A DNA stretch of 64,000 nt, from assembly GCF_024347315.1 (NCBI RefSeq), contig NZ_AP025460.1:3100001-3164000 (forward strand). Direction: 5' to 3'. Of the stretch, positions 9,919-19,656 are shown piece after piece. The position numbers were made by a program, and so were the translations under genes. The number at the start of each line of letters is the position of its first letter. Positions within the stretch are counted from its first letter, which is position 1. Source of the DNA: Vibrio atlanticus (GTDB lineage Bacteria; Pseudomonadota; Gammaproteobacteria; Enterobacterales; Vibrionaceae). Below the pieces are notes generated by a model. It saw only the letters and a program-made list of their open reading frames with translations, did no database searches and was not told where the DNA came from.

Positions 9919-10884
9919 TTAGTCATCGGCATAAATCTTCACTTCCACGCAGCCTTTCGTATCAACACTCGCGCGATACATTCCTGAACTGTTCATGGCG
10001 AAGTGAATATCACCTTGGCTATCGATAGCAATCAAGCCGCCTTCGCCACCGATGGTTTTCAGTTCACCTTGAATGATGTGTTCACAAGCCGTATGCACAT
10101 CTTCCTTGAGATAACGCATTCTTGCCGCCACATCGCTGGCGACCATCTTTCTAAGGAAGAATTCACCCATGCCTGTTGTTGAAACGGCCACGTTGCCATT
10201 CTCAGCAACAGTGCCTGCACCGATGATTGGAGAATCTCCCACACGACCGTATTTTTTATTGGTTACGCCACCAGTGCTGGTTGCGGCAGCCAAATTACCT
10301 GCTTGATCTAACGCCACCGCACCAACTGTGCCGTACTTTTTATCGTCGGGGTATTTTTGAGCTTGCTCTTCATCGTATTTTGCTTCAGACAAAGCAAAGA
10401 TGCCTTTCTCTTTCATCGACTGAAGTTGATCATAACGACGCTCAGTAAAGAAGTAGTCTTGCTCGGTGAAGGTATACTCATGCTCAAACGCAAACCTCTC
10501 TGCGCCTTCACCAATCAGCAGTACGTGGTCGCTTTTAAGCATCACATCACGAGCCAGCTCTACCGGGTTTTTGATATGACGAACACCGGCAATAGCACCC
10601 GCATCCATTTCACGACCGTGCATCACAGAAGCATCCATCTCAACAAATTCATCATGAGTCAGAACCGAACCTTTACCTGCATTAAAATGCGGACTGTCTT
10701 CCATCACTTTAACCGATGCAACCACTGCATCCAGAGCGTCACCACCCGATTGCAACACTTGATAGCCGGCTAAAACAGACTTTTCCAAAGCCTCGGTAAT
10801 ACCCGTTTTTAATTCATCGCTCATTTGCTCTCGTAAGATGGTGCCTGCACCACCATGAATGGCAATTGAAAAAGGCTGTGACAT
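9919..10884 (-). CDS. iaaA: Isoaspartyl peptidase / plant-type L-asparaginase
   Basis: An Ntn-hydrolase precursor of 321 residues that cleaves itself into two subunits and hydrolyses isoaspartyl dipeptides and asparagine. The cleavage and catalytic threonine is T186 in KKYGTVGAVALD. The N-terminal IAIHGGAGT and the DGDA-like SGGDALDAV motifs and the downstream GDSPIIGAGTVAENG also fit the family. It stands alone between convergent slyX and the slyD gene. The start at 10884 directly precedes the conserved N-terminal strand. Confidence 0.93.
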   Translation of the reverse strand: MSQPFSIAIHGGAGTILREQMSDELKTGITEALEKSVLAGYQVLQSGGDALDAVVASVKVMEDSPHFNAGKGSVLTHDEFVEMDASVMHGREMDAGAIAGVRHIKNPVELARDVMLKSDHVLLIGEGAERFAFEHEYTFTEQDYFFTERRYDQLQSMKEKGIFALSEAKYDEEQAQKYPDDKKYGTVGAVALDQAGNLAAATSTGGVTNKKYGRVGDSPIIGAGTVAENGNVAVSTTGMGEFFLRKMVASDVAARMRYLKEDVHTACEHIIQGELKTIGGEGGLIAIDSQGDIHFAMNSSGMYRASVDTKGCVEVKIYADD

Positions 10885-11061
10885 GCGAACTCTCCACTGA
10901 CGTCGTCTTATAATGTTGTGCTATCAATACCACATCCATGGTTTGATGTCTGATAGCGAAAACCAAACTATTTACGAACGCTTAGATTTGCGGACACTAA
11001 GATTTACTGACATTTAGTTTGGTAGACGAAAAGCCAACTCAAAAAGCTAGCACCCTAAACG

Positions 11062-11086
11062 AAAAAAACCTCCACAAGGGAGGCTT
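11062..11086 (-). terminator. Terminator after slyD
   Basis: On the minus strand GCCTCC pairs with GGAGGT around a short loop and is followed by a run of seven T. It lies 34 bp after the slyD stop. Confidence 0.85.
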
Positions 11087-11119
11087 TCAATATTCTTAAA
11101 CTAAACCGTTAATTCGATA

Positions 11120-11710
11120 TTAGTGAGAACCACAGCTACCGCCGCCGCAGCAGCCGTCTTTTTTCTCTTCAGCATGGTCATGGCCTTCGCCACCACAGCA
11201 GCCACCTTCGTGATCATGATCGTGGTCGTGACCGCCACAGCCGCCTTCTTGGTGTACGTGACCGTGTTGAACTTCTTCTTCAGTCGCTTCACGAACCGCT
11301 ACAACTTCAACGTCAAACGTTAGAGTTTGGCCAGCTAGCATGTGGTTGCCGTCAACAACAACTTCGTCGCCATCTACTTCAGTAACTTCAACTGGGATTG
11401 GACCTTGGTCAGTATCCGCTAGGAAACGCATGCCAACTTCGATTTGCTCAACACCTTGGAACACGTCAGCAGGAACACGTTGAACTAGGTCATCGTTGTG
11501 CTCGCCGTAAGCGTCTTCTGGAGTAACAGTTGCTGAGAACTTGTCGCCAGCGACTTTGCCTTCAAGCTCTTTTTCAAGACCTGTAATTAGGTTGTTGTGA
11601 CCGTGAAGGTAATCTAGTGGAGCTTCTGCAGTTGATTGGTCAACTACTACGCCATCTTCAAGTTTCACTTGATATGCAACACTAACTACTACGTTCTTTT
11701 CAATTTTCAT
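11120..11710 (-). CDS. slyD: FKBP-type prolyl isomerase SlyD with metal-binding tail
   Basis: A cytoplasmic prolyl isomerase, chaperone and nickel-binding protein, 196 residues long. The FKBP domain (about 1-70 and 125-145) is split by the insert-in-flap domain. The C-terminal 45 residues are very rich in His, Cys, Gly and Asp (HDHDHDHEGGCCGG and GCCGGGSCGSH), as in E. coli SlyD, where the tail binds nickel for hydrogenase maturation. The tail codons give low-complexity DNA with open frames on both strands; these are artefacts. A GGAG site precedes the start. Confidence 0.96.
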   Translation of the reverse strand: MKIEKNVVVSVAYQVKLEDGVVVDQSTAEAPLDYLHGHNNLITGLEKELEGKVAGDKFSATVTPEDAYGEHNDDLVQRVPADVFQGVEQIEVGMRFLADTDQGPIPVEVTEVDGDEVVVDGNHMLAGQTLTFDVEVVAVREATEEEVQHGHVHQEGGCGGHDHDHDHEGGCCGGEGHDHAEEKKDGCCGGGSCGSH

Positions 11711-11804
11711 GAGAGCTCCAAGGAGGTTTGGACTAAGCTCGAACAGTTGAGCTTAGGAAAAATTCTGTACCCGGATATTATGGGGATCAATTGACGAAAC
11801 TCAA

Positions 11805-12011
11805 TCATTCAGGCTTAAAAATACCGATCATTTCTTGATTTGCGTGTTCAGATTTCTCTACAGTTTTCGGTTTACGCTGCTCGGTGAAGTCACAATCGAC
11901 GCATTCCACCAGCTCGATATTATTTTCAACCCACCAGCGGAGTGTGTCTTGAGTACTACAGCTTGGGCAGCTCGCCCCAGCGATAAAGCGTTTTTTCTGT
12001 TTCACGTTCAT
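11805..12011 (-). CDS. yheV: YheV family zinc-ribbon protein
   Basis: A 68-residue protein with two metal-binding pairs, CPSC (with SCPSCSTQDTLRWW) and CVDC (with ELVECVDCDFTEQRK), forming a zinc ribbon. The E. coli homologue YheV occupies the same place next to kefB; its function is unknown. It lies 140 bp downstream of the kefB stop on the same strand's opposite end, i.e. upstream of kefG-kefB it is not; here it follows slyD and precedes kefB in map order. Identification rests on the CxxC pairs and position. Confidence 0.85.
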   Translation of the reverse strand: MNVKQKKRFIAGASCPSCSTQDTLRWWVENNIELVECVDCDFTEQRKPKTVEKSEHANQEMIGIFKPE

Positions 12012-12151
12012 ATCCTTTACTACTCTGGATTCGCAGTTCTTCTATTCATCTCTGAGTTAAAGGCTCTGTAGAGACCGCGTTTATTATTAGGGTGTATTGT
12101 TGTTAGTTATAAAATCTTGGTTATAAGTTCTGAAGAGCAATTCACTCCAGA

Positions 12152-13948
12152 CTATTGCCAATAATTTCGAGACTGGTGATCGTTTTCCATCTCGTGTCCA
12201 AAAATCTCTTCAAGCTCTTTACGAGCCTCTTTCGCTCGCTGGGCTAACTCGGCATCTTCGTTATGCTGAGGAAGTAACTCTTTCAGCATACCATTATCCA
12301 ATTTCCTAAAGTGTGCTTCTGCTCGCTTCGCTTTATATGGATGCATGCCAAGTTCGGTCAATGTTTGACGACCTAAATCTAATGCCCCAAGGAAGGTTTC
12401 ACGCGAGTAGTTACTCACACCATGGTTAAGTAATTGATACGCTTCAACACGGCTTCGAGCGCGCGCTAAAATCTTTAACTGTGGGAAATGCTGCTTACAC
12501 AAGTCGACAGTTTTCATGATTTCGTCTGGAGAGTCGGTACACAACACGATCGCTTCCGCTTTATCAGCTCCGGCTGCGCGTAATAATTCAAGATGAGTCG
12601 AGTCACCGTAGAACACCTTGTAGCCGAACTTTCTAAGGATGTGTATTTGGCTGGCATCACTTTCAAGGACGGTGATACGAATCTTATTGGCGTACATCAA
12701 GCGACCAATGATCTGACCGAAACGACCAAAGCCTGCAATGATCACTCGAGGGCTACGATCAACCACATCCGAAGACATCGCGCTTTCACTGATTTGATTA
12801 AGTTGGCGAGCAAAAAATCGGTCTTGCAGCTTAAGCATCAATGGTGTGGTCACCATAGACAGGCTCACAACAACCAGTAAGAACGACACTTGGTCGCCGC
12901 TTAAGATGCCTTGTGCGCTCGCCGCGGTAAAAATAACGAAGGCGAACTCACCACCTTGGCTAAGGATCATCGCCATTCGGCTGCGCGCTTTAGCTTGAGT
13001 GCCGAAGATACGAGCCAGCGCATACAGCACCAAACCTTTCAATACGACCAGAGACGACACTGCGATAAGTATTGCGAATGGGCTTTCTGCCAGTAAACCT
13101 AAGTTCACCGCCATACCAACCGAAATAAAGAACAAGCCAAGCAGTAACCCTTTGAATGGGTCAATCGCGATTTCAAGCTCGTGTCGATATTCACTTTCAG
13201 CCAGAAGTACGCCCGCCAAGAAAGTACCTAATGCCATCGACAAACCAATCTGCTGCATGATGACGGCAATACCAATCACCAATAATAGCGCTGCTACCGT
13301 GAACAACTCACGCACACCGCTCATGACTACATATCGGAATAGTGGTCTCAACAAGAAGTGACCACCGACAAGCAAGCCAATCACACCGCCTAGCATCCAC
13401 AACATGTCAGCCCAACTGCCGCCCGTATTGCCAGCAAGCAAAGGCAGCATCGCCAACATAGGGATTACGGCAATATCTTGGAAAAGTAATACCGCAAAGC
13501 CTGACTGCCCTGCTTCTTTGCCACCAAGCTCTCGCTCTTCAATAACACGCAACGCAATAGCGGTCGAAGACAAAGCTAAACCCATGCCGATGACTAAGCT
13601 AGTTTGCCAAGTTAAACCAAACATACACGCGATGGCGGTAATAATCAGAGTGGTGATCAGCACTTGAGCGCCACCGAGTCCGAGAATGGGGGCTCGCATC
13701 TGCCACAGTTTTTTCGGATTAAGTTCGAGACCAATCAAGAAGAGCAGCAGTACCACCCCGAATTCGGAGAAGTGTAGAATCGCCTCTACATCACTGATTA
13801 AACCAAGCCCCCACGGGCCAATCGCCACACCCGCTAATAAGTAACCGAGTACTGAACCCAAGCCAGCGCGCTGTGCGATAGGAACCGCAACCACAGCAGC
13901 TGCTAAAAATATAACGCTACTTTGTAGAAAATCGTTAGTCAGAGCCAT
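12152..13948 (-). CDS. kefB: Glutathione-regulated potassium efflux antiporter KefB-type
   Basis: A CPA2 family K+/H+ antiporter that is gated by glutathione and opened by glutathione adducts to protect against electrophiles. It has 598 residues. About 11-12 hydrophobic segments cover residues 5-380 and a cytoplasmic RCK/TrkA-N domain follows (RVIIAGFGRFGQIIGRLM near 405). Two ATG codons lie side by side at 13951 and 13948; the second is better spaced from the GGAG site. It overlaps kefG by about 14 bp, as expected for the transporter and its ancillary subunit. Confidence 0.93.
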   Translation of the reverse strand: MALTNDFLQSSVIFLAAAVVAVPIAQRAGLGSVLGYLLAGVAIGPWGLGLISDVEAILHFSEFGVVLLLFLIGLELNPKKLWQMRAPILGLGGAQVLITTLIITAIACMFGLTWQTSLVIGMGLALSSTAIALRVIEERELGGKEAGQSGFAVLLFQDIAVIPMLAMLPLLAGNTGGSWADMLWMLGGVIGLLVGGHFLLRPLFRYVVMSGVRELFTVAALLLVIGIAVIMQQIGLSMALGTFLAGVLLAESEYRHELEIAIDPFKGLLLGLFFISVGMAVNLGLLAESPFAILIAVSSLVVLKGLVLYALARIFGTQAKARSRMAMILSQGGEFAFVIFTAASAQGILSGDQVSFLLVVVSLSMVTTPLMLKLQDRFFARQLNQISESAMSSDVVDRSPRVIIAGFGRFGQIIGRLMYANKIRITVLESDASQIHILRKFGYKVFYGDSTHLELLRAAGADKAEAIVLCTDSPDEIMKTVDLCKQHFPQLKILARARSRVEAYQLLNHGVSNYSRETFLGALDLGRQTLTELGMHPYKAKRAEAHFRKLDNGMLKELLPQHNEDAELAQRAKEARKELEEIFGHEMENDHQSRNYWQ

Positions 13949-14519
13949 CATTCGCTCCTATATCTTGTAGCGGGTCTCGCAACCAATTTCGATACGCTTC
14001 TGCGTGTTGGTAACGCGTCATATCGGTGACATTTCGTGCCCAGTGTAAAACCAAAGGGGATATCCAGTGCATCTGACACAAAGCAGCAGTTAGCTCGAAT
14101 GGTTGCAAAATCTCTTGTAATGGATATTTATTATAGCCTGCGGCACCAAACGCCTCTTCTTTACCACCGGTAGTAATCACACTGCGCCAGTGTTTACCTT
14201 TAAGCGCACTTTGCTCACCAAACGCAAAACCCTTGCCTAAGACTCGGTCAAACCACTCTTTAAGCAGTGATGGGCAGGAATACATAAACAAAGGGTGTTG
14301 GAACACGATCACATCATATTCAAGCAGCAATGCATGCTCAGAAGGCACATCAATAAAGAAATCAGGATAGATGGCGTAGAGATCGTGGACTTTGACATTC
14401 CCAAGCGACTCTATCTTTTTAACCATGATCTGGTTAGCGATAGAGGTTTGTGGCTCTGGATGCGCATAGATGACCAGCACCTTGGGCACGGGGTTGTCTG
14501 TCGAGGGAGTATTACTCAT
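13935..14519 (-). CDS. kefG: KefG-type NAD(P)H oxidoreductase, ancillary subunit of KefB
   Basis: A 194-residue flavodoxin-fold protein of the NQO1/KefF/KefG family. It has KVLVIYAHPEPQTSIANQ near the N-terminus and FQHPLFMYSCPSLLKEWFDRVL with GKHWRSVITTGGKEEAFG in the middle. KefG binds KefB on the cytoplasmic side and is needed for full transport activity. The gene overlaps kefB, which follows directly, and is divergent from yheS. Confidence 0.92.
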   Translation of the reverse strand: MSNTPSTDNPVPKVLVIYAHPEPQTSIANQIMVKKIESLGNVKVHDLYAIYPDFFIDVPSEHALLLEYDVIVFQHPLFMYSCPSLLKEWFDRVLGKGFAFGEQSALKGKHWRSVITTGGKEEAFGAAGYNKYPLQEILQPFELTAALCQMHWISPLVLHWARNVTDMTRYQHAEAYRNWLRDPLQDIGANDGSD

Positions 14520-14693
14520 TCCTTTGAAACATTCCTTTGAAGGCTAAACGGTGGCAAGGCCACTAGAATTTAAGCAAAAGTTACTAATATGTTATTGGCA
14601 TCATAACGCAAATTGCATTGTGATCGACTTTTATCTGGTTTCAGCCTACTATGCAGGCGTCTGTTCACCTCTAATTTCTATGCTATTTCAATT

Positions 14694-16616
14694 ATGATTA
14701 CTTTCTCTGATATTCAATTGCTACGCGGCGGTAAGCCACTCCTCGACCAAGCATCTGCGACTTTTCACCCTGGCGACAAGATCGGTTTGGTTGGTAAGAA
14801 TGGCTGTGGTAAATCTACGCTGTTCGCCCTAATTAAGGACGAACTGTCTATTGATGCTGGCTCATTCAGTAAACCAGCCCATTGGGAAATGGCTTGGGTT
14901 GCTCAAGAAACACCTGCATTAGAAAGAACAGCAATTGAATACGTGATTGATGGCGACCGCGAATACCGTGGCCTTGAAGATCAACTGGAGAAAGCCGAAC
15001 AAGCCGACAACGGCACATTAGTCGCAGAGATCCATGGCAAGATTGAAACCATTGGTGGTTATAGCATCAAAGCACGCGCGGCTGAGCTGTTAGACGGCCT
15101 GGGCTTTCGCCAAGAACAAATGACATGGAACCTGACTCAATTTTCAGGGGGTTGGCGTATGCGTTTGAACCTAGCGCAAGCCCTACTGTGTCGCAGTGAC
15201 CTACTGTTACTCGATGAGCCAACCAACCACTTGGATTTAGACGCTGTAATGTGGCTAGAACGCTGGTTACAAAACTACCCAGGCACACTGGTTCTTATCT
15301 CACACGATAGGGACTTCTTGGATCCTATCGTCAACCGCATCGTGCATGTTGAAAATCAACTGCTCAATGAATACACCGGTAACTACTCGTCGTTTGAAAC
15401 CCAACGAGCGCAAAAGCTAATTCTGCAACAAGCGATGTACCAAAAGCAGCAGAAACAAATGTCTCACATGCAGAGCTACATTGACCGTTTCCGTTATAAA
15501 GCTTCAAAAGCTCGCCAAGCGCAAAGCCGTATTAAAGCGCTAGAGAAAATGGAACAAGTACTGCCCGCTCAGTTTGATAACCCTTTCAGCTTTGAATTTA
15601 GAGAACCAGACGCACTACCAAACCCAATCATGATGATGGACGAAGTCTCTGCAGGTTACGATGACAATCTGATTCTAGAGAAGATTCGCCTAAACCTAGT
15701 ACCGGGCAGCCGTATTGGTTTGCTTGGTCGAAATGGTGCCGGTAAATCGACGCTGATTAAGCTGCTTTCAGGTGAACTGAAACAACAAGGTGGCGAGCTA
15801 AGCTATTCACAAGGCGTTAAAATGGGTTACTTTGCCCAACACCAATTAGAGACGCTGCACCCGGAAGAGACACCACTTCAGCACATGATGCAGATTGCGC
15901 CAAAACACACCGAGCAACAACTGCGTGACTACCTAGGTAGCTTTGGCTTCCAAGGTGAAAAAGCGCTCGATAAAGTGGCACCGTTCTCTGGTGGTGAAAA
16001 AGCGCGTTTAGTTCTGGCGCTACTGGTATGGCAAAAACCGAACCTGTTGCTACTCGATGAACCAACCAACCACTTGGATCTCGATATGCGTCAGGCACTA
16101 ACGTTTGCATTGCAGACGTTTGAAGGCGCGATGGTTATCGTATCGCACGACCGCTACCTACTTCGTGCCACTACTGATGATTTATACCTTGTACACGACC
16201 GTCAAGTTGCACCGTTTGATGGTGACCTTAGCGATTACTACAAGTGGCTAACCGAACAACAGAAAGTTGAGCGAAAAGAAGCACAAGCATTGGCACCAGC
16301 AAAAGATGGCGCCAACAGTGCAGCAGCAAAAAAAGATCAGAAACGTAAAGAAGCAGAGTTCCGTAAACTAACGGCACCAATTCGTAAAAAGCTGACTCAA
16401 TTTGAAAAGCAGATGGATAAATTAACGTTGGCTCTTGAAGAAGCCGAGCAAGAATTATCCGATACTTCACTGTATGAAGCTGAAAATAAGGCTAAACTGA
16501 ATAAAGTACTCGCTCTACAAGCGAGCAGTAAGTCACAGCTAGAAGAAGTTGAAATGGATTGGATGTCCACTCAAGAAGAGCTTGAGCAGATGGAACTGGA
16601 TATGGATAGCTTATGA
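14694..16616 (+). CDS. yheS: ABC-F ATPase YheS
   Basis: A 640-residue ABC-F protein with two nucleotide-binding domains and no membrane segments. The first Walker A is GKNGCGKST (34-42), the second GRNGAGKST (about 345-353). Both signatures (FSGGWRMRLNLAQAL, FSGGEKARLVLALL) and both Walker B/D-loops (LLLDEPTNHLDLD) are present, with a charged linker between the domains and a coiled-coil tail. ABC-F factors bind the ribosomal E site; YheS is not fully characterised. The ATG at 14694 gives the family N-terminus MITFSDIQLLRGGKPLL; an upstream in-frame start would add 27 unrelated residues. Its stop overlaps the next gene. Confidence 0.96.
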   Translation: MITFSDIQLLRGGKPLLDQASATFHPGDKIGLVGKNGCGKSTLFALIKDELSIDAGSFSKPAHWEMAWVAQETPALERTAIEYVIDGDREYRGLEDQLEKAEQADNGTLVAEIHGKIETIGGYSIKARAAELLDGLGFRQEQMTWNLTQFSGGWRMRLNLAQALLCRSDLLLLDEPTNHLDLDAVMWLERWLQNYPGTLVLISHDRDFLDPIVNRIVHVENQLLNEYTGNYSSFETQRAQKLILQQAMYQKQQKQMSHMQSYIDRFRYKASKARQAQSRIKALEKMEQVLPAQFDNPFSFEFREPDALPNPIMMMDEVSAGYDDNLILEKIRLNLVPGSRIGLLGRNGAGKSTLIKLLSGELKQQGGELSYSQGVKMGYFAQHQLETLHPEETPLQHMMQIAPKHTEQQLRDYLGSFGFQGEKALDKVAPFSGGEKARLVLALLVWQKPNLLLLDEPTNHLDLDMRQALTFALQTFEGAMVIVSHDRYLLRATTDDLYLVHDRQVAPFDGDLSDYYKWLTEQQKVERKEAQALAPAKDGANSAAAKKDQKRKEAEFRKLTAPIRKKLTQFEKQMDKLTLALEEAEQELSDTSLYEAENKAKLNKVLALQASSKSQLEEVEMDWMSTQEELEQMELDMDSL

Positions 16617-17083
16617 GCCCAGAGCACGCACCAATATCACTAACACTGGAACGACTATGGCAATTTAGCCTTCAGTATTACAGTGTGCGCGGTGTTAAGG
16701 ATGCGTGCTTAGCTTTGCAAAACCAATTCCATGGCAACGTCAATCTACTGCTGCTTCTCAAATGGCTTGATGAGCAGCAACTCTCTTTCGCTGAGGAGGA
16801 GTGGCACAAGGTGCAACAATGCTTAAGTCGCTCTGAAACCTTGCTTCATAGTTATCGAGAGCTGCGTAAACACCTCAAAGCACACGTTGTTGATTCACTC
16901 TACCGTGAAGCCTTACAATTTGAGCTGCAGCTTGAGAAACAACAGCAATCCGATCTCGTCGACTGCATTAAGTCTCTTCAACTTACAGCGAACCAACAAT
17001 CACCGCTCGCTTTACAGTACTGTCGTTTATTAGGGGCGGAAAATCTCTACGACGCTTTTTCTGAACCAGCACCACAGCCCTAA
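16613..17083 (+). CDS. TIGR02444 family protein of unknown function
   Basis: A 156-residue, mostly helical protein that matches in pattern the TIGR02444/DUF2390 family found beside yheS in vibrios and pseudomonads (LWQFSLQYYSVRGVKDACLALQ). No catalytic or binding motif, signal or membrane segment is visible. The ATG overlaps the yheS stop by 4 bp, so it is translationally coupled to this ribosome-associated ATPase. That suggests, but does not show, a related role. Confidence 0.82.
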   Translation: MSPEHAPISLTLERLWQFSLQYYSVRGVKDACLALQNQFHGNVNLLLLLKWLDEQQLSFAEEEWHKVQQCLSRSETLLHSYRELRKHLKAHVVDSLYREALQFELQLEKQQQSDLVDCIKSLQLTANQQSPLALQYCRLLGAENLYDAFSEPAPQP

Positions 17084-17359
17084 CGCATTTCCTTTTCCTT
17101 TTATTCAATCAAGCTCCAAGCTTAACTGCGCTCGCTCGTTACCATGATCGCATGCTGACTAAAACACATCTGGGGGAGTCTTTAATACGCCCAACCTTGA
17201 TATTATTCAACCAGTTACCCATCACCTGTTTTGGTCGATCATATCAGTGAAACCCTTGCGCTTATGCTAAGAATCAACCAAGCTCAAATAAAAACGTGGG
17301 CGTTTCGCTAAAAGCTCAACACTTTATCAAAGCCCATAAAAGAAGCATGGACTGTTTTT

Positions 17360-18352
17360 ATGACAATATTTACCGCTGCCGCTGGCCTGTCGAATCCACA
17401 TTTACAAACCTTAGTGCCAAGATTTATTAGAAAGCAGGCGTTGTTTGCTCCTCAATGGCAGACCTTAGAAACTCCCGACGGCGATTTCCTAGACCTTGCA
17501 TGGAGTGAATCGCCAGACGGTGACACGCCAAGCAATGATGATAAAAGTAACAAGCCAATATTCGTTCTATTCCACGGATTAGAAGGGAGCTTTGAGAGCC
17601 CTTACGCCAACGGGCTGATGAATGCATTTGCTAAAGATGGTTGGCTATCAGTGATGATGCACTTTAGAGGTTGCAGCGGAAAACCAAATCGCTTGGCTCG
17701 TGCATACCATTCAGGTGAAGTCGAAGATGCGCGCTTTTTCCTAAGGCATCTGCACGCGCAGTTCCCCAGCAACCCCAAAGTTGCAGTTGGTATCTCTTTG
17801 GGTGGTAACATGCTGGCGAATTATTTGGCTGAGTATGCCGACGACCCATTGCTGTCGGCGGCGACCATAGTATCAGCTCCATTTGACTTGGCTTGTTGTT
17901 CTAGTCGCATTGAGCAGGGCTTCTCCAAGCTCTATAAGAAGTATCTACTCAACTCTCTAAAATCAAACGCCTTGAAAAAAGTTAACCTGCTACAGGAAAA
18001 GCTGGGGGTCACAGCGGAAACCATTAAGAAGATCACCAAACTGTATGAGTTTGATGAACAAATTACGGCGCCTCTGCATGGGTTCAAAAATGCCCAAGAT
18101 TATTATGCACAATGCTCCGCACTGCCTAAACTCAAGAAGATCAAACTACCAACTCAGATCATTCATGCCAAGGACGATCCTTTCATGACCGATGATGTGA
18201 TTCCAAAGTTCGTTCTGCCTGATAACATCGATTATCGACTGTTTCAAAAAGGCGGTCATGTGGGGTTCATTACTGGCAGCACACTCAAGCCAAGATTTTG
18301 GTTAGAAGAAGCATTACCCGCCTACTATAAAAGTCTACAAGATTCGGCATAA
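17360..18352 (+). CDS. yheT: Alpha/beta hydrolase YheT
   Basis: A 330-residue hydrolase of the YheT/ABHD1-3 family. The oxyanion loop FHGLEGSFESPY, the nucleophile elbow GISLGGN with Ser146, an acid in HAKDDPF and the general base His300 in KGGHVGF form the expected catalytic set. Family members are esterases or lipases; the substrate is unknown. The gene is 276 bp after the TIGR02444 gene and 95 bp before yheU, in the order conserved with E. coli yheS-yheT-yheU-prk-crp. Confidence 0.92.
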   Translation: MTIFTAAAGLSNPHLQTLVPRFIRKQALFAPQWQTLETPDGDFLDLAWSESPDGDTPSNDDKSNKPIFVLFHGLEGSFESPYANGLMNAFAKDGWLSVMMHFRGCSGKPNRLARAYHSGEVEDARFFLRHLHAQFPSNPKVAVGISLGGNMLANYLAEYADDPLLSAATIVSAPFDLACCSSRIEQGFSKLYKKYLLNSLKSNALKKVNLLQEKLGVTAETIKKITKLYEFDEQITAPLHGFKNAQDYYAQCSALPKLKKIKLPTQIIHAKDDPFMTDDVIPKFVLPDNIDYRLFQKGGHVGFITGSTLKPRFWLEEALPAYYKSLQDSA

Positions 18353-18447
18353 TGACGAGCCTTAGTAAATAGCAGTAAAGATATTACTAAGCTCACTCAT
18401 TTCTACAACAATAAACCTATCCATGAACATAAAAGAGAGAAGTATTT

Positions 18448-18660
18448 ATGATCATCCCGTGGCAAGACATTGCGCCAGAGACACTGGAAAACCTCATCAA
18501 AGAATTCGTACTGCGTGAAGGTACAGACTATGGTGACGTAGAAGTTTCACTGCAAAACAAAATTGACCAAGTGAAACATCAATTAGCCTCAGGAGAAGTG
18601 AGTATCGTGTTTTCTGAACTGCATGAAACCGTTGATATTCAAGTCACAAAACGCTTCTAA
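18448..18660 (+). CDS. yheU: YheU family protein (UPF0270)
   Basis: A 70-residue protein starting [20 protein letters not shown], typical of the YheU/UPF0270 family. It is small, acidic and probably cytoplasmic; its function is unknown. It lies between yheT and prk as in enterobacteria. An AGAGAGAAG ribosome binding site precedes the ATG. Confidence 0.92.
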   Translation: MIIPWQDIAPETLENLIKEFVLREGTDYGDVEVSLQNKIDQVKHQLASGEVSIVFSELHETVDIQVTKRF

Positions 18661-18737
18661 GCTGCGCTCATAAAGGAGCCGTGTTATAGTGGTAAACGAT
18701 TGCTAACAAGTAAGTTACTCAAAAGACAAGGGTTGTC

Positions 18738-19607
18738 ATGTCCGCTAAACATCCAATTATTGCGGTGACGGGTTCATCTGGAGCCGGCACCACCACTACC
18801 TCAGAAGCCTTCCGAAAAATGTTCAATATGATGGACGTGAAGGCAGCTTGGGTTGAAGGGGATAGTTTCCATCGCTTCACTCGACCAGAGATGGATGTCG
18901 AGATCCGTAAGGCGCGCGAGCAAGGTAAGCACATCAGCTACTTTGGTCCACAAGCTAACGATTTTGGTGCATTAGAAGATTTCTTCCGTCAATACGGCAA
19001 TGAAGGCACGGGAAAAGTCCGTAGCTATCTGCATACCTTCGATGAAGCCGTGCCTTACAATCAAATGCCCGGCACCTTTACGCCATGGCAAGAGATCCCT
19101 GAAAACTCGGATGTGATGTTCTACGAAGGTCTTCACGGTGGCGTAGTCGATGGTGACATCAATGTTTCTCAACACGTCGATCTGCTTATCGGCATGGTAC
19201 CTATCGTAAACTTGGAGTGGATCCAGAAATTCGTTCGTGACACACGCGATCGTGGTCACTCTCGCGAAGCGGTGATGGATTCTATTGTTCGCTCAATGGA
19301 TGATTACCTTAACTACATTACCCCGCAGTTTTCGCGAACTCATATCAACTTTCAGCGTGTCCCTACCGTAGATACATCAAATCCACTGAATGCAAAAGGG
19401 ATCCCAAGTTTAGACGAAAGCTTCGTGGTTATACGTTTGCGCGGCATCAAAAACGTCGATTTTCCTTACTTGTTGGCTATGATTGATGGCTCATTTATGT
19501 CACGTCATAACACACTTGTGGTGCCAGGAGGCAAGATGAGTTTTGCTATGGAGCTCATTGTAAGGCCGATCCTGCAACAACTTATAGAAACCGGTAAAAT
19601 AGGCTAA
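18738..19607 (+). CDS. prkB: Phosphoribulokinase-like kinase PrkB
   Basis: A 289-residue P-loop kinase of the phosphoribulokinase/uridine kinase family. The loop is GSSGAGTTTTSEAF near residues 12-25, and DSFHRF, FYEGLHGG and HVDLLIGMVPIVNLEWIQK follow. The protein resembles the short heterotrophic PrkB next to crp in E. coli. There is no RuBisCO in the window and the physiological substrate is not established. It has an AAGGG-type site before the start. Confidence 0.92.
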   Translation: MSAKHPIIAVTGSSGAGTTTTSEAFRKMFNMMDVKAAWVEGDSFHRFTRPEMDVEIRKAREQGKHISYFGPQANDFGALEDFFRQYGNEGTGKVRSYLHTFDEAVPYNQMPGTFTPWQEIPENSDVMFYEGLHGGVVDGDINVSQHVDLLIGMVPIVNLEWIQKFVRDTRDRGHSREAVMDSIVRSMDDYLNYITPQFSRTHINFQRVPTVDTSNPLNAKGIPSLDESFVVIRLRGIKNVDFPYLLAMIDGSFMSRHNTLVVPGGKMSFAMELIVRPILQQLIETGKIG

Positions 19608-19640
19608 CAAAACAACATTCTGGTTGATTACTTTTCATAC

Positions 19641-19656
19641 CGTGATCATGTGCACA
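19641..19656 (+). promoter_or_regulatory. Candidate CRP operator upstream of crp
   Basis: CGTGA-N6-GCACA matches the CRP half sites TGTGA and TCACA at 4 of 5 positions on each side with the correct 6-bp spacer. It lies about 190 bp upstream of the crp ATG, where autoregulatory CRP sites are known in E. coli. Confidence 0.45.

Noticed and set aside
11101..11323. Open frames overlapping the slyD tail on both strands
   Set aside because: They are by-products of the His/Cys/Gly-rich codons of the SlyD C-terminus.
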